From Asparagopsis taxiformis (Eukaryota > Rhodophyta > Florideophyceae > Bonnemaisoniales > Bonnemaisoniaceae), in NCBI GenBank assembly GCA_030407315.1, contig JALQPE010002695.1, positions 1 to 64,000 on the forward strand: a stretch of 64,000 nucleotides of DNA, in the 5' to 3' direction. Position 1 is the stretch's first letter. Every line of letters begins with the position of its first letter. Below the pieces are notes generated by a model, which saw nothing but the letters and a program-made list of their open reading frames with translations, was not told where the DNA came from and made no database searches. The position numbers and the translations under genes were made by a program. Below, in pieces: positions 1 through 9,049 of the stretch.

Positions 1-228
1 TCACAACAGAGATTGATTTGACATAGGTATTTGGCGCTGTATCCTGGGCCAACTATCGCCGTCTAGGAGGCCACTCTGCTTCCATATTAGATGAACGTCT
101 CACCGGTGTCATTCCTACTCACCATGCATCTTGATCAACCGATATACTCGTCTTGCAGCCATCTCTTTTCCACGCTACCTGCAAATCTAACTACCGTTCA
201 GAGGTAATTCGTTCTGCTCCCACTGCAG
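1..228 (+). other. upstream region of the DUF7869-like gene
   Basis: No coding region is supported here. The last 20 bases before the ATG at 229 are pyrimidine-rich and end in CTGCAG, which looks like a 3' splice acceptor, so a 5' exon may lie in this stretch or outside the window. I could not identify a terminal inverted repeat. Confidence 0.3.
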
Positions 229-3088
229 ATGGCTCCGCGTTTTCATCTCGCCGAAGCTAGGAATGACGCACTGGAGAAAGCCGAAACATACATGAAATCT
301 CTTTCTAGGGACTCCGAATCAGAACACGCTCCTTCTGTTGAAACCATATATATGCCGCGTAGCCACGATGAAGTGATGCATGGAATAGTGGGTACTTCTT
401 CTGACTCTTTCCGATCCACGGCTTCGATGTATAAACCATTTTCACGACTACAACACAGGAAGAATTATGAAAGTGTGACGAGGTCCAGTTCAGTTCGTCG
501 AAAGAGCAGCATGCTAGAGAGGCGGGTGAAATTCAGTTTGTCACTGCCCAAAACAGATATAAGAAGAATACCATGCTGCAATAAGGGATGCTTCAGAAAA
601 ACCGACCATTTTTCCTTCGGAATGAAGCAGAACGAGTTTTGTTGTACAACAAGGACGATCGCCGCAGGTATCTGCACGCTCTACTGGAACCAAACAGTAC
701 CGGTTCTACTTCTCTGGGAAGCCTGTGTGTTGCGAATTCCTCGAGTTCAGCTTCAAGTTTTCACGACATATGCAGAACTCGGTAAAGAAAGCTTGCAGAA
801 TGGGAGTCTTCCATTTATGGCTTCTCCGAAACGAATTTCTGGCTCTTCACATAGAGATGCAGTGATCTGCTTCCTTGAACGCTTGTCTGCCTCGACTGCT
901 GATATGATGCCAGACAGTGGAGAGAAGCATCTGCCTCTTTTCGAGAAGAAGGCTGTGTACGAGATGTTCTGCGACCAATTTACGTTATTATACTCGAACC
1001 GGAACCCACCAACTTTGAGCTACTTCTACAACACCTGGAACACGTTTTGTGCGAATATCAAGGTTCGGCGTGTCCAGAGGTTCACGAAATGTTCGGAATG
1101 TGAGTACATACGTGATAAACTGGAAGCCATCGGGACAGATATTCAACGCACTGCTCCGCTTCTGGAACGTCGCCAGCGTCATATCGAGATGGTGGCACGG
1201 GAACGCAGGGAGTATCAAAAGAAGTGTGAAGAAGCGTCACTATATCCCTCCAGGTTCACGTCTCTGATCGTAGACGGGGCTGATCAATCAGGATACGGTC
1301 TTCCCATTTCACGGTATGTACAAAAGCGACTGTTGGTCATAGTTTGAAGGTGAGACTCATAGGTGTTCTCGAACATGGTGTCCGAAAGCATCTTTCGTTG
1401 TACACACTTACTGCTGAATTCGAAACTGGGGCAAATCATATCATCGAGGCAATTCACAGGACTCTTACCAAAAAGGCTATGGGTTCGAGTCTTCAGGGAA
1501 CACCGTACTTGCAGGTAGACAATTGCACAAGAGAGAACAAGAACACGTTTCTGTTTTGCTATCTAGAATGTCTCGTTGCTTGGGGTGTATTTGAAGAAGT
1601 ACACGCTTCTTTCCTACCCATCGGCCACACCCATGCAGACATCGACCAGGCCTTTAGCTGTACCTCTCGCAGGCTACGTTCCCACAACGCCGTCACTATG
1701 GAAGATTTAGTTGAACAACTCAGAGTGTCCTATACTCCGGAACCCTCTGTCTCTCGTATGTTGCACGTGGCAAACTTCTCCGGTCTCTGCCGGAGTGAGC
1801 ATTCGGTTGGAAAAGTGCATGTTTTCTCAAAATTCAGATACTTCAGGTTTCACCGATCCCAAGATACAGGAAAAAGTTATGACTTCTACAGAACTGCATG
1901 CGATGTTAAGATATTTTGTGAAGACAACTGGAAGCCTCTCCCAGTTCTCACTCCGGGCTGAATGGTTTCCTGGTTAAGCCTCCTGAACTGAAACGAACAC
2001 CGAGTAATATCATACGTTCTCCTCCAGATCGACATGAGGTCCTGCTCCGTTTTCGTTCGGAAGAGAGCAGGGTCAATAACAATTCTAATATGGATCAGCT
2101 ACATGAGCTTCTACGACAGGTTTATGAGGAAAGGGAAGATTCTTTTCATTGGAACCTCACCGAATGTTTCGAGATGAATGGCATGTATCGAAAATGGAAT
2201 CGGAACGTCGTCCCGATAGAGGAGGAACCCATGTCGACTGCAGATTGCATACCACTATCAGACTTGCCCTACTCGGTGAATCGCTTCGTGGCTGTAAATG
2301 GAGAAGACTGTACTACTGAGATGCCGTTCTGGCTAGGACAAATTATGAGTTGTAAGAAAAACAACGAAGGGGTTATTTGTCAGCTGTGTGTTCGGTGGTA
2401 CGAGGTCTACGATGGAAGAGACGCATGGTCAGGTAAGTATAGGCCTGCCATGCTTCGCAAGGGGAGAACAACAGTGGCTTGGAAGGGACATATTTCGGTT
2501 GACACCGTCATTGCAGAGTTCCCTTCACTAACAAACAAGATGATAAGAGCTGGAGTAGAGAAAGAGATCAGGTCAGGCCTGGCGTCTATCCGAAGTAAAA
2601 AACGCCTCGTCTTCGACGACACGAGTAGTTCAATCAACTTTGTTATCCTATTGAATCAATATGAAAAAAACATCTCTCATGTTCAATCAACTTCAGAAAG
2701 TTGGATTCTGGTTTGGAAAGTACGTTCTGTTCATAGCGAAATCAGTGTTTTTCAACCTGTAGAACTCGCTTTCGTTCAGTATATGACCTGCTTTGCCCCA
2801 AAAACCGCTGTGGAAAAATCACTTGGGTGCATTTGTTTAAAGTGGTCCACATGGGACCCGGACAACGGATCCGTTGACAGCAATGACACTGCATCCCACA
2901 GTGCAGGTGGTCCTTGGTTTGACCTCATTCCTGCATCTACTATATCTGGCACCGTGCACATCGTACGAAGTAACTTTCCAGTCAAGCCATTTACGAAACA
3001 AATGCACTGGTCGGACCACCGTTTCTATCTCAACCGCTTCTACACCAACACTGATTACCAGTTCACAGATGATAATGAAGAAGAATAA
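229..3088 (+). pseudogene. DUF7869-like (RNase H-fold, probable transposase) gene, frameshifted
   Basis: The reading frame runs in three segments: 229 to about 1305, about 1305 to 1955, and about 1955 to 3088. Alignment by eye to the homologous gene at 62589-64000 shows that single-base shifts near 1305 and 1953-1955, not introns, separate them. Conserved landmarks are a CxxC pair, an R/K-rich helical stretch, then VDGADQ, QVDNCTRENKN and GHTHADIDQ. Such D...DN..EN...GHTHxDxDQ proteins occur in many eukaryotes as transposon-like genes; I infer an RNase H-fold transposase with the Asp and Glu/His residues in the active site. The last third (from about 2260) has a PFWLGQI...VRWYEVYD stretch resembling a small barrel domain of chromo/BAH type, a guess. 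The C-terminus is longer than in the 62.6-kb copy. It converges on the minus-strand gene ending at 3166, suggesting one element. At least two frameshifts make it inactive here. Confidence 0.6.
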
Positions 3089-3165
3089 ATCTAAATCGCA
3101 GCACTCTATTGATAATGTACTACATGATAAACCTTCTAGTCAACGTCACATTTACTGCACTAATT

Positions 3166-4809
3166 TCAACCATCCTCCATTACGCCAAAACCGTTATCAG
3201 CAGTGGCTGCATGGCGCCGCTCCATGCCCCCATACTGTGGGGCATTGATTTCGACATTCAGGTTTGCACTCAGGTGTCCAGCATATGGGTCAACGACGAA
3301 AAGTTCTGCGCCAATTAGTCCTTGCGCAATCACACAATCCATTACAGCACCGAGGTTTGACGTAATATGCGATTGAATCCAATCCTCGGACACTAGAACA
3401 AGTGATGAGCAACGGTTTACATCATCAACGACATGAACAATTCCAGACCCCTCTCCGCTTTGCCACACTTCAACAGCCTCTCTCGTCACAGTACGGCTTG
3501 CAAACACATGCCGTGACTGTGCACTAGTCCGCTGTTCGCTCTCGACAACGTCCGTTTCTTCCCTTGCTTGCGAGCCTTGGAGACAAGACATGCAGTACAC
3601 CACCATACCAACAAATTGCTGAAAAGCTACCCCCACATATTGACTGTACCGCCTTGTAAACTCCTTCTGCCGTGCACCTCCTTTCCCCTTCGGTTCATCC
3701 AAACACTCCACATTAGTCACTAGCCAAGCATCCAGGCGCGCCAGCGTTAGTATGCTCGTCTCTATGTCCATTGCTTGTTCTGGTCGTATCGAATAACCCC
3801 TGAAGATGTCCAGCACATTCACAGCTACTCGGTTGTTAAACCATGCATCACCATTCATTTCCATTTCGAAGCTGTCAGGAACCAAGCCTTTGCTGTATCG
3901 CAGCTCTGAGAACGGTGCCATTCGACACCTCCCCATATCCAAATCACCGTTGCTTTCCCGTTTCAAAAGCTTCTCAGACGCTTCGCGCTTTTGATCCTCT
4001 CGCTCGTCCATCTCAGCTCGCGTCGTCAGCATCGTGCATCTAGACATTAATTTCGTGTACCCCAGCGAACCGAACAATCTGTCCCTCGCATTACGCTTCC
4101 GTGCACTCATCACGTCGGACAGTTTCTGCGTCACCTTCACTTTCAATTCCTTGCTCCCCGCCACAGCCTCTTGACAGCACACACGCTGCTCCTCATCGGA
4201 AAACACATCACACCACGGACTTTGACGCAGTACGTGTCGCACCAAGTCATTCAGCAGATCACTCTCGTCTCTGTACGAAGGTGTATACCACTGCAGATTC
4301 TTGATGATATAGCCCGGAGGGGTAGCAATATATCCTACACCGTTTTCGCTCCAAAGTGTCCCTTCTACCGGCTCTACCTCGATGGTACGTCCAGTCCAAC
4401 GTCTCTGCGTTTATTCCGCTATAGGGTCCAGCTCCATAGTCTCGTTCTTGCACCACTTTGTCAGGTTTTCCTCAACCGCCCTAAGAACTCCAAGGTATTT
4501 CACAGGAATGGCTTTCTGTATTTTCGACTTACCGCCACCGTGATCACTGATTCTACCTGTTCTCGCAATTGCAGTAAGGCTGGCATTTTCCGCCTGCAGA
4601 GTCTTCACCTTAGCCTCCAACGCAACTATCTCCGTGGTGAGCGCCTTGTTTGCTATGTCCTGGCTAAACACTTTTTTTCCAGCTCCGCGATCTTCTTCTT
4701 CTGCGCATTGATGCGACTCGCCATTAAATCGATGGATTCCGGCGGATGCAACCTCTCTGCCCTCACCGTCCCCCATCTCGCACGCTATCGGGATTATGAT
4801 GTCCTCCAT
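3166..4809 (-). pseudogene. coiled-coil protein gene with an in-frame TAA
   Basis: A continuous minus-strand frame runs from the ATG at 4809 to the TGA at 3166, interrupted only by a TAA at 4411-4413; the 55 codons after it stay open and lead into a 350-codon stretch. The N-terminal part contains a heptad-like coiled coil (IVALEAKVKTLQAENASLTA). The C-terminal part is helical and of unknown fold. The overall plan, N-terminal coiled coil then a conserved helical C-terminal half, resembles the gene at 50688-52214, and both accompany a DNA methyltransferase gene. The start overlaps the end of the methyltransferase gene by 47 bases in another frame. Role unknown; a partner or adaptor of the methyltransferase is inference. 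The TAA could be a CAA-to-TAA mutation or, less likely, a read-through stop. Confidence 0.5.
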
Positions 4810-6337
4810 CGGCAATAGCCTGACGTCGTGGGGGCGTTACGCGCATATTTGGCACCAATGACGGTCTGTTGTGACGAGGCCCGCACTCCGGCTGCTCTCT
4901 CCCCTCAGTACCACCTGACCGCCGATGATAGTTGGCATCCTGTGAACGTTGCTCAGAAACAACATCCCTTGCCGCTATCCTCGGATCCCTGACTGCATTA
5001 CCTGCTGGGGCTGATGTACTCGGCATAGTTGGCGCAGTGGGGGTCACAGCCTCCAGTTTCTCGCGAACCCCCGGCTGGGACTCCATCTGCAGCACCTCCG
5101 CATCTGCTAACCCGGGAGAAACTACCTTTGCCATAGCACTCTGCCGCAATTCCAACATGTTTTGAGCCACTATCATGTCATCATCATGCTGTTCACTGTC
5201 CCTGCGAGCACGCTTGCCTCGGTCAAGCCCCATCTCTCTCCGCGCCGTTCCTCCTTCCTCACTTTCTCGCTGCGGATCCCCAGTTCTGCCCCGGTCCGTC
5301 TTGCGACTACCGGACCGCGGTTCAATGCTGCCGGTAGGCCCAGACCGCTTCTTCGCACGGGATTGTCGGGCACTCGATACAGCAGCTGCTGACCGGGTTT
5401 TCTGGAGGCCCGGAGGCTTTGGAGCTTTCTTCGCAATACGCGCCACCATCTCGCTTCCAGTCTTGAACGGAGCACTTCGCTTCCAGAAGTGGATAGCGAC
5501 CTTTGCCATGTTCATGCGTTGGTACCTCTTCCGCCCCGGCATTTGATAGAGGTGCCCAGGTAGTCGGACAAACAACAGAGGTACCTCGTCAACGAAGAAA
5601 ACGGAATTCCGAACGACGTCCTCCTCCTCCTCGTCCTCGTCCTCCTCCTCATCCTCATCCTCATCCGCACTTTCTTCGCCACTGTGCTGCGATGCTTCGG
5701 AGTCCGAATTCATGGACGTAACCTCTTCTTCATCCGACCCGTCATCACTGGCAGCAGCATCGGTTGGGCCTTCTGACTGCGGTCCTTTGTACGTTTCCAA
5801 GTAATGGAACCATTCGTAGAACTGCAAAACGGAGCAGAACACGATGCCGTGGCCACCGGGGCGCAACAGCTCGTCAAACACTTCGATGCTAGCCTGCATA
5901 TCTTCTGCAGTTAGCCTGTCGTACGAAGAGTTGGAATCGTTCCTCTTACGACGAACATTGTAGGGCGGATCAGTCAGAATGAGCTGAACGTTGCCCGTGA
6001 TGGGCACGTGTTCTCGGCTCTCGTCGGCACTGACCAAATCTTCGAAAGGGACGTCGTACACCCGGCAATACTGACTCATTTTCGAAAGAAAGTCCTTTGC
6101 GAGAGCCTGCCCTTCACTTTCCTGCTCTTCTGTCGCATGGGGTGACGGTGACGGGGGAGACGACGGCCCTTGGGCAGTAAGACTGGTCCTCCCAGGCCCA
6201 AGTTGAAGCCTGGTTGTGTGTCTTGTCGACGGAACCAAACCTCTCCCTCCTGTGTTGCGACGAGTGGGAGTGTCATCAACCGGCTTGGGGACCTTTTCTG
6301 CGTCCGCGGCTTGTGGTGCCGGGCGGAGGACAGCCAT
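4763..6337 (-). CDS. DNA amino-methyltransferase-like protein (DPPY motif)
   Basis: This 524-residue ORF begins at an ATG at 6337. Residues about 115-150 hold VQLILTDPPYN, the catalytic motif IV of N6-adenine/N4-cytosine DNA methyltransferases, followed by LLRPGGHGIVF, a typical following strand. The same block occurs in the 45070-48537 gene as VQLVLTDPPFN...VLRPGGHALIY, so they are related. A very acidic run (Asp/Glu repeats encoded at about 5608-5680) follows, then a stretch matching the second half of the other enzyme's catalytic region, then a long basic, low-complexity tail. I do not see the AdoMet-binding FxGxGxT motif that the other gene has downstream, nor a ParB-like or SET domain. 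It may therefore be an incomplete, inactive or partner-dependent enzyme. Nuclear location is likely from the basic tail. Confidence 0.7.
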   Translation of the reverse strand: MAVLRPAPQAADAEKVPKPVDDTPTRRNTGGRGLVPSTRHTTRLQLGPGRTSLTAQGPSSPPSPSPHATEEQESEGQALAKDFLSKMSQYCRVYDVPFEDLVSADESREHVPITGNVQLILTDPPYNVRRKRNDSNSSYDRLTAEDMQASIEVFDELLRPGGHGIVFCSVLQFYEWFHYLETYKGPQSEGPTDAAASDDGSDEEEVTSMNSDSEASQHSGEESADEDEDEEEDEDEEEEDVVRNSVFFVDEVPLLFVRLPGHLYQMPGRKRYQRMNMAKVAIHFWKRSAPFKTGSEMVARIAKKAPKPPGLQKTRSAAAVSSARQSRAKKRSGPTGSIEPRSGSRKTDRGRTGDPQRESEEGGTARREMGLDRGKRARRDSEQHDDDMIVAQNMLELRQSAMAKVVSPGLADAEVLQMESQPGVREKLEAVTPTAPTMPSTSAPAGNAVRDPRIAARDVVSEQRSQDANYHRRSGGTEGREQPECGPRHNRPSLVPNMRVTPPRRQAIADGGHHNPDSVRDGGR

Positions 6338-6420
6338 AACGTCTTCGTCGAGGGTGTCAAAGTACGCTGGCAGCTTGTGAAGGTTGAGACAGTTGGAGAG
6401 GTTGAGAAGAGAAGGAAAGA
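6338..6420. other. short 5' region of the methyltransferase gene
   Basis: This 83-bp spacer separates the methyltransferase ATG from an inserted LTR. It is G/A-rich on the plus strand. No promoter motif is certain. Confidence 0.3.
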
Positions 6421-6787
6421 TGTCGCTTGACTTGGTTTACTATCGGATCGCCTCGCAACACCACTACTTATACTACTGGAATTTACAATTTCCGATTTTC
6501 AGAGTTCCAACCTGCAGAGCGCCACATACACGACGGCGTAACCCTAGATGGCCCGAATCCGGATCGGTATCCACGTGTCAATCCCGATTCGACCAAAATG
6601 GTAAAATCACCAGCGCATTGCCCTGAACAAAGTCTACGGGGTTAGATTTCACATAGTCCACTAGATCCTTCGCTACAGGCACAACAATGCAAGTAATCAA
6701 TAATCCATATTGTATCAAATTCCAATAGTACTCACACTTGGAATCCAGCTGGAAACCACAAGCCATTCTGAGGTGCCCACATCAACA
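6421..6787 (-). repeat. probable 3' LTR of an old copia-type element
   Basis: On the minus strand the copia ORF fragment ends in a purine tract (GCGGAGGAG) directly followed by TGTTGATGTGGG, the expected LTR start. A plausible CA-3' end (read as TG on the plus strand) lies at 6421, giving about 367 bp. The sequence differs from the LTRs of the three full copia elements, so it is another family. The outer boundary is inferred from the TG...CA rule only. Confidence 0.45.
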
Positions 6788-7147
6788 CTCCTCCGCAGCT
6801 GTACTTCCAAGTCCAATTCGACCGCATACGTTCCTCAGAGCAATACGTCCAAGCGGCTTCGTCAGCATATCAGCATCATTGTCTCCAGAGGCAATGTATT
6901 CGACTTCCAGAACGCGCTGCTGCACCAAGTCACGAATGTAGTGAATGCGAACATCAATGTGCTTGGCACGTCCAGAGGCGCAGCGTTCACCTGTTGCCCA
7001 AGCAATTGCAGACTGGTTGTCAGACTTTAGTACAATTGGGCTCGTCGAATCCACCACTCCAGCTTCACACAGCACCCTTTTTGGCCAAATAAGTTCCGTT
7101 GCAGCCAGAGGCATTGCATGGTACTCAGCCTCACATGTGGACAAGGA
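6788..7147 (-). pseudogene. copia pol fragment (RNase H end)
   Basis: The minus-strand translation contains STCEAEYHAM, KSDNQSAIAWA and RAKHIDVRIHYIRD followed by ADMLTKPL, the C-terminal RNase H region of Ty1/copia pol. Only the last ~120 codons remain. The fragment is cut where element 1 begins at 7148. The sequence on the far side of element 1 (13751 onward) does not continue it, so this was not a simple insertion into an intact copy. Confidence 0.8.
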
Positions 7148-7763
7148 TTTTGCGAATAATTGAGTCGCAGCAACAGAAGCACTCAATCTCGAGAATATTC
7201 TGTGAAAATCTCGATGAAGGAGTCCTCTAGGAGCCTTGAAATATGGCTCATCGTGTTCCTCGTTGAAAAACGGTTGAAGCACTCACTGTAATAGGCCCTG
7301 AGGGGCTCAGTTACGTCAGAAAACTTTAACCCTCGATTTCTCCTAAAAGGAGTGCTCTAGGCGCTCCGAAACCTATCTCATCATGTTCAGCGTGCCCGAA
7401 TTAGTCGGGTAGCAACTTCTCCGAAGCTTCTACGACCTTTCTTCACGGAGATAACAGCGTCTGAAGTTTCAATTTGTTTGTCATACTTTCAATTAGTAAT
7501 TAGAAATGCCAGGATGGGTTGCCATCATGGCACAGGGAAAATGTTATGATTAGTGTACACGTGTGGACGATATGATAGAGAAGCCCACGTGTACCAGACT
7601 GGCAGCAGGTGCATACCAGGACAGACTGTCAGTGACAGACTGTCTGGAGCAGCTATTAACAGGCTGTCCTTAGCACCGCCGGCGCACCTCGGCGAGAATA
7701 CAAATAATGTAGTGAGCTCGCAGATTCAATAAACGCTCGGCAAGCGACCATTTCGTTTCAACA
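7148..7763 (+). repeat. 5' LTR of element 1
   Basis: It matches the 3' LTR base for base apart from the second base (T instead of G) and a G/A difference near position 7214. It holds an inverted repeat around CACGTG, a repeated ACAGACTGTC motif, and a polyadenylation-like AATAAA in ATTCAATAAACG near its 3' end. The start is set by alignment with the 3' LTR. Confidence 0.9.
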
Positions 7764-7777
7764 GGTTATGGGCCCAG
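7764..7777 (+). other. primer-binding site of element 1
   Basis: GGTTATGGGCCCAG begins at the base after the LTR. It is complementary to the anticodon arm (CUGGGCCCAUAACC) of eukaryotic initiator tRNA-Met, as in Drosophila copia, where a tRNA half-molecule primes reverse transcription. The same 14 bases follow the LTRs of elements 2 and 3. Confidence 0.85.
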
Positions 7778-8098
7778 TGCGCTCGCTCGGGTCGTTTCTT
7801 ATTCTCTAGCGCTTTGGTAAGTGCGTCGTTTGCGTCGGCGTTCTCTTACCTATTTCGTCTCGTTCTCGCCTCGTTTTCTCGTCTCTTCGTTTGCGCGCTT
7901 TTCTTCCGTTCTGTCGCCGCCGCGCACCTCTGTCGTCGCTCCGCGCCGACACTGTGTCATCCTGTCACTGACATCCTGTCATCCACACTGTGTCACACTG
8001 ACGCTCTGTCATCTTGCCATCCGTCTCCGGGTCATCGTCATCAGGTGACATCATTCTTTCATCTGCGGTTCTCGTGCGAAGGAAAAAGTTTGGCCAGC

Positions 8099-8169
8099 GT
8101 CGTTGCTGGGGTTTGAACCAAGGATCTATACATCTCCGTGGACCGTCCAACCGACTCGGCTACCGGGCC
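8099..8169 (-). other. antisense tRNA-like sequence in the element 1 leader
   Basis: Read on the minus strand, 8162-8151 gives TAGCCGAGTCGG, a perfect match to the polymerase III A box, and 8119-8109 gives GGTTCAAACCC, a near-perfect B box. The D stem pairs (CCG with CGG), and four of five T-stem pairs form. The acceptor and anticodon stems do not pair, so it is not an ordinary tRNA gene. Elements 2 and 3 hold comparable sequences in the same relative orientation. Confidence 0.65.
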
Positions 8170-8349
8170 ACTCAAGGCCCAATTACTGGAATCGACCTTT
8201 GCTTTTATATTGGCTAGTCTATACCTTTCTCAACTCGGTCCTGCTCTTGTAAGACAGTGACCTTGTCCTGATCGGTATAGCGTTATAGCCTCTACCTATC
8301 ACCGAATAAACTCATCGAACGTTTGGTTTCATTGTCAACGGTTTCCACA

Positions 8350-8866
8350 AGTAAGTTTATACCTTTCACCTTTCGGTCTATTTCAAGGTTTAGACCTTAG
8401 TATTGATCGGTATAACTTCTAACACGCTCTCTACTTTCAATCTGCAGTGTCTAGCAGTGACGAAGACCGCGTGGAACCGCGCTCCGACGAGCAGCCTCCC
8501 AGGCTTCGTCGCGAGGGGGAGTCTCTTCAAGACCGGGTCTTCCGCAAAGCCTATAGCATCGCCGAAAGGAGGGATAACAAGAAGAAGTACGCCGCTCACA
8601 AGAAGGCAAACCGCTCGAGGTGTCACCACTGCAACGTCTTCCTCAACTCCGCCGAGTCTAGAGTCGCACACTTTAGCGGCTCTAGACATAAGAAGACTAT
8701 CGAACGCCTCAAGGAAGGTGGTCTCAAGGTCTGCAAACCCTGCGGTGTCATCGTTCGCACCCAGAGCGAGTTCGACAACCACCTCCGCGGTAGTCGCCAC
8801 CGTGGCATCGAGAAGACCCTCAAAGCCGCTAAAGCCTCTAAGGCTTCCTCGTCCTCCGATAAGTAG
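8350..8866 (+). CDS. two-zinc-finger protein of element 1, start codon made by splicing
   Basis: The second exon (8448-8866) encodes about 139 residues with two C2H2 fingers of the U1/JAZ type: CxxC...H...H at about residues 58-80, then CRPC-like KPCGVI...H...H at about 95-118. The ends are charged and Ser-rich. No ATG opens the frame in genomic DNA; the first codon reads GTG at 8447. Removing the intron 8351-8447 joins A(8350) to TG(8448-8449), creating ATG followed by TCT AGC AGT. The same happens in elements 2 and 3. Double-stranded-RNA or splicing-related RNA binding is typical of this finger type; the role in the retrotransposon is unknown. Standard copia elements lack this ORF. Confidence 0.75.
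8351..8447 (+). other. predicted 97-bp intron before the zinc-finger ORF (element 1)
   Basis: The donor is ACAA|GTAAGT and the acceptor is TTTCAATCTGCAG. A CTAAC-like branch point sits about 20 bases upstream of the acceptor. Length and splice signals are conserved in elements 2 (96 bp) and 3 (97 bp). Confidence 0.7.
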
Positions 8867-9049
8867 TACTCCCCTTCTCTAGACACACTAGAAATCTAGC
8901 TGATTTCTCTTTGATAAACCTTGTTTCTTGTTCTCCACTCATCTAGCTCTTAGCTAAAAGTCTTTATCCTATAGATCCCAGCTTGGTCCTAGACGACTAT
9001 CGGTTGTCCACTTGGGAAGGGTCGAACAGATAAGACATAATACAGAGCC
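8867..9049 (+). promoter_or_regulatory. conserved spacer before gag-pol (element 1)
   Basis: The 183-bp spacer is conserved in all three elements. It contains TTTATCCTATAG ending at 8974, a candidate 3' splice site, then a conserved CAGCTTGGTCC...GACGACTATC block. Splicing the 8351 donor to this acceptor would bypass the zinc-finger ORF and bring the gag-pol ATG near the 5' end. This is inference. Confidence 0.4.

Noticed and set aside
1305..1955. Introns in the left DUF7869-like gene
   Set aside because: Comparison with the right copy shows the same coding length with single-base differences at the frame changes, which means frameshifts.
8099..8169. A functional tRNA gene in element 1
   Set aside because: D and T arms are good, but the acceptor and anticodon stems do not pair, so I report it as tRNA-like only.
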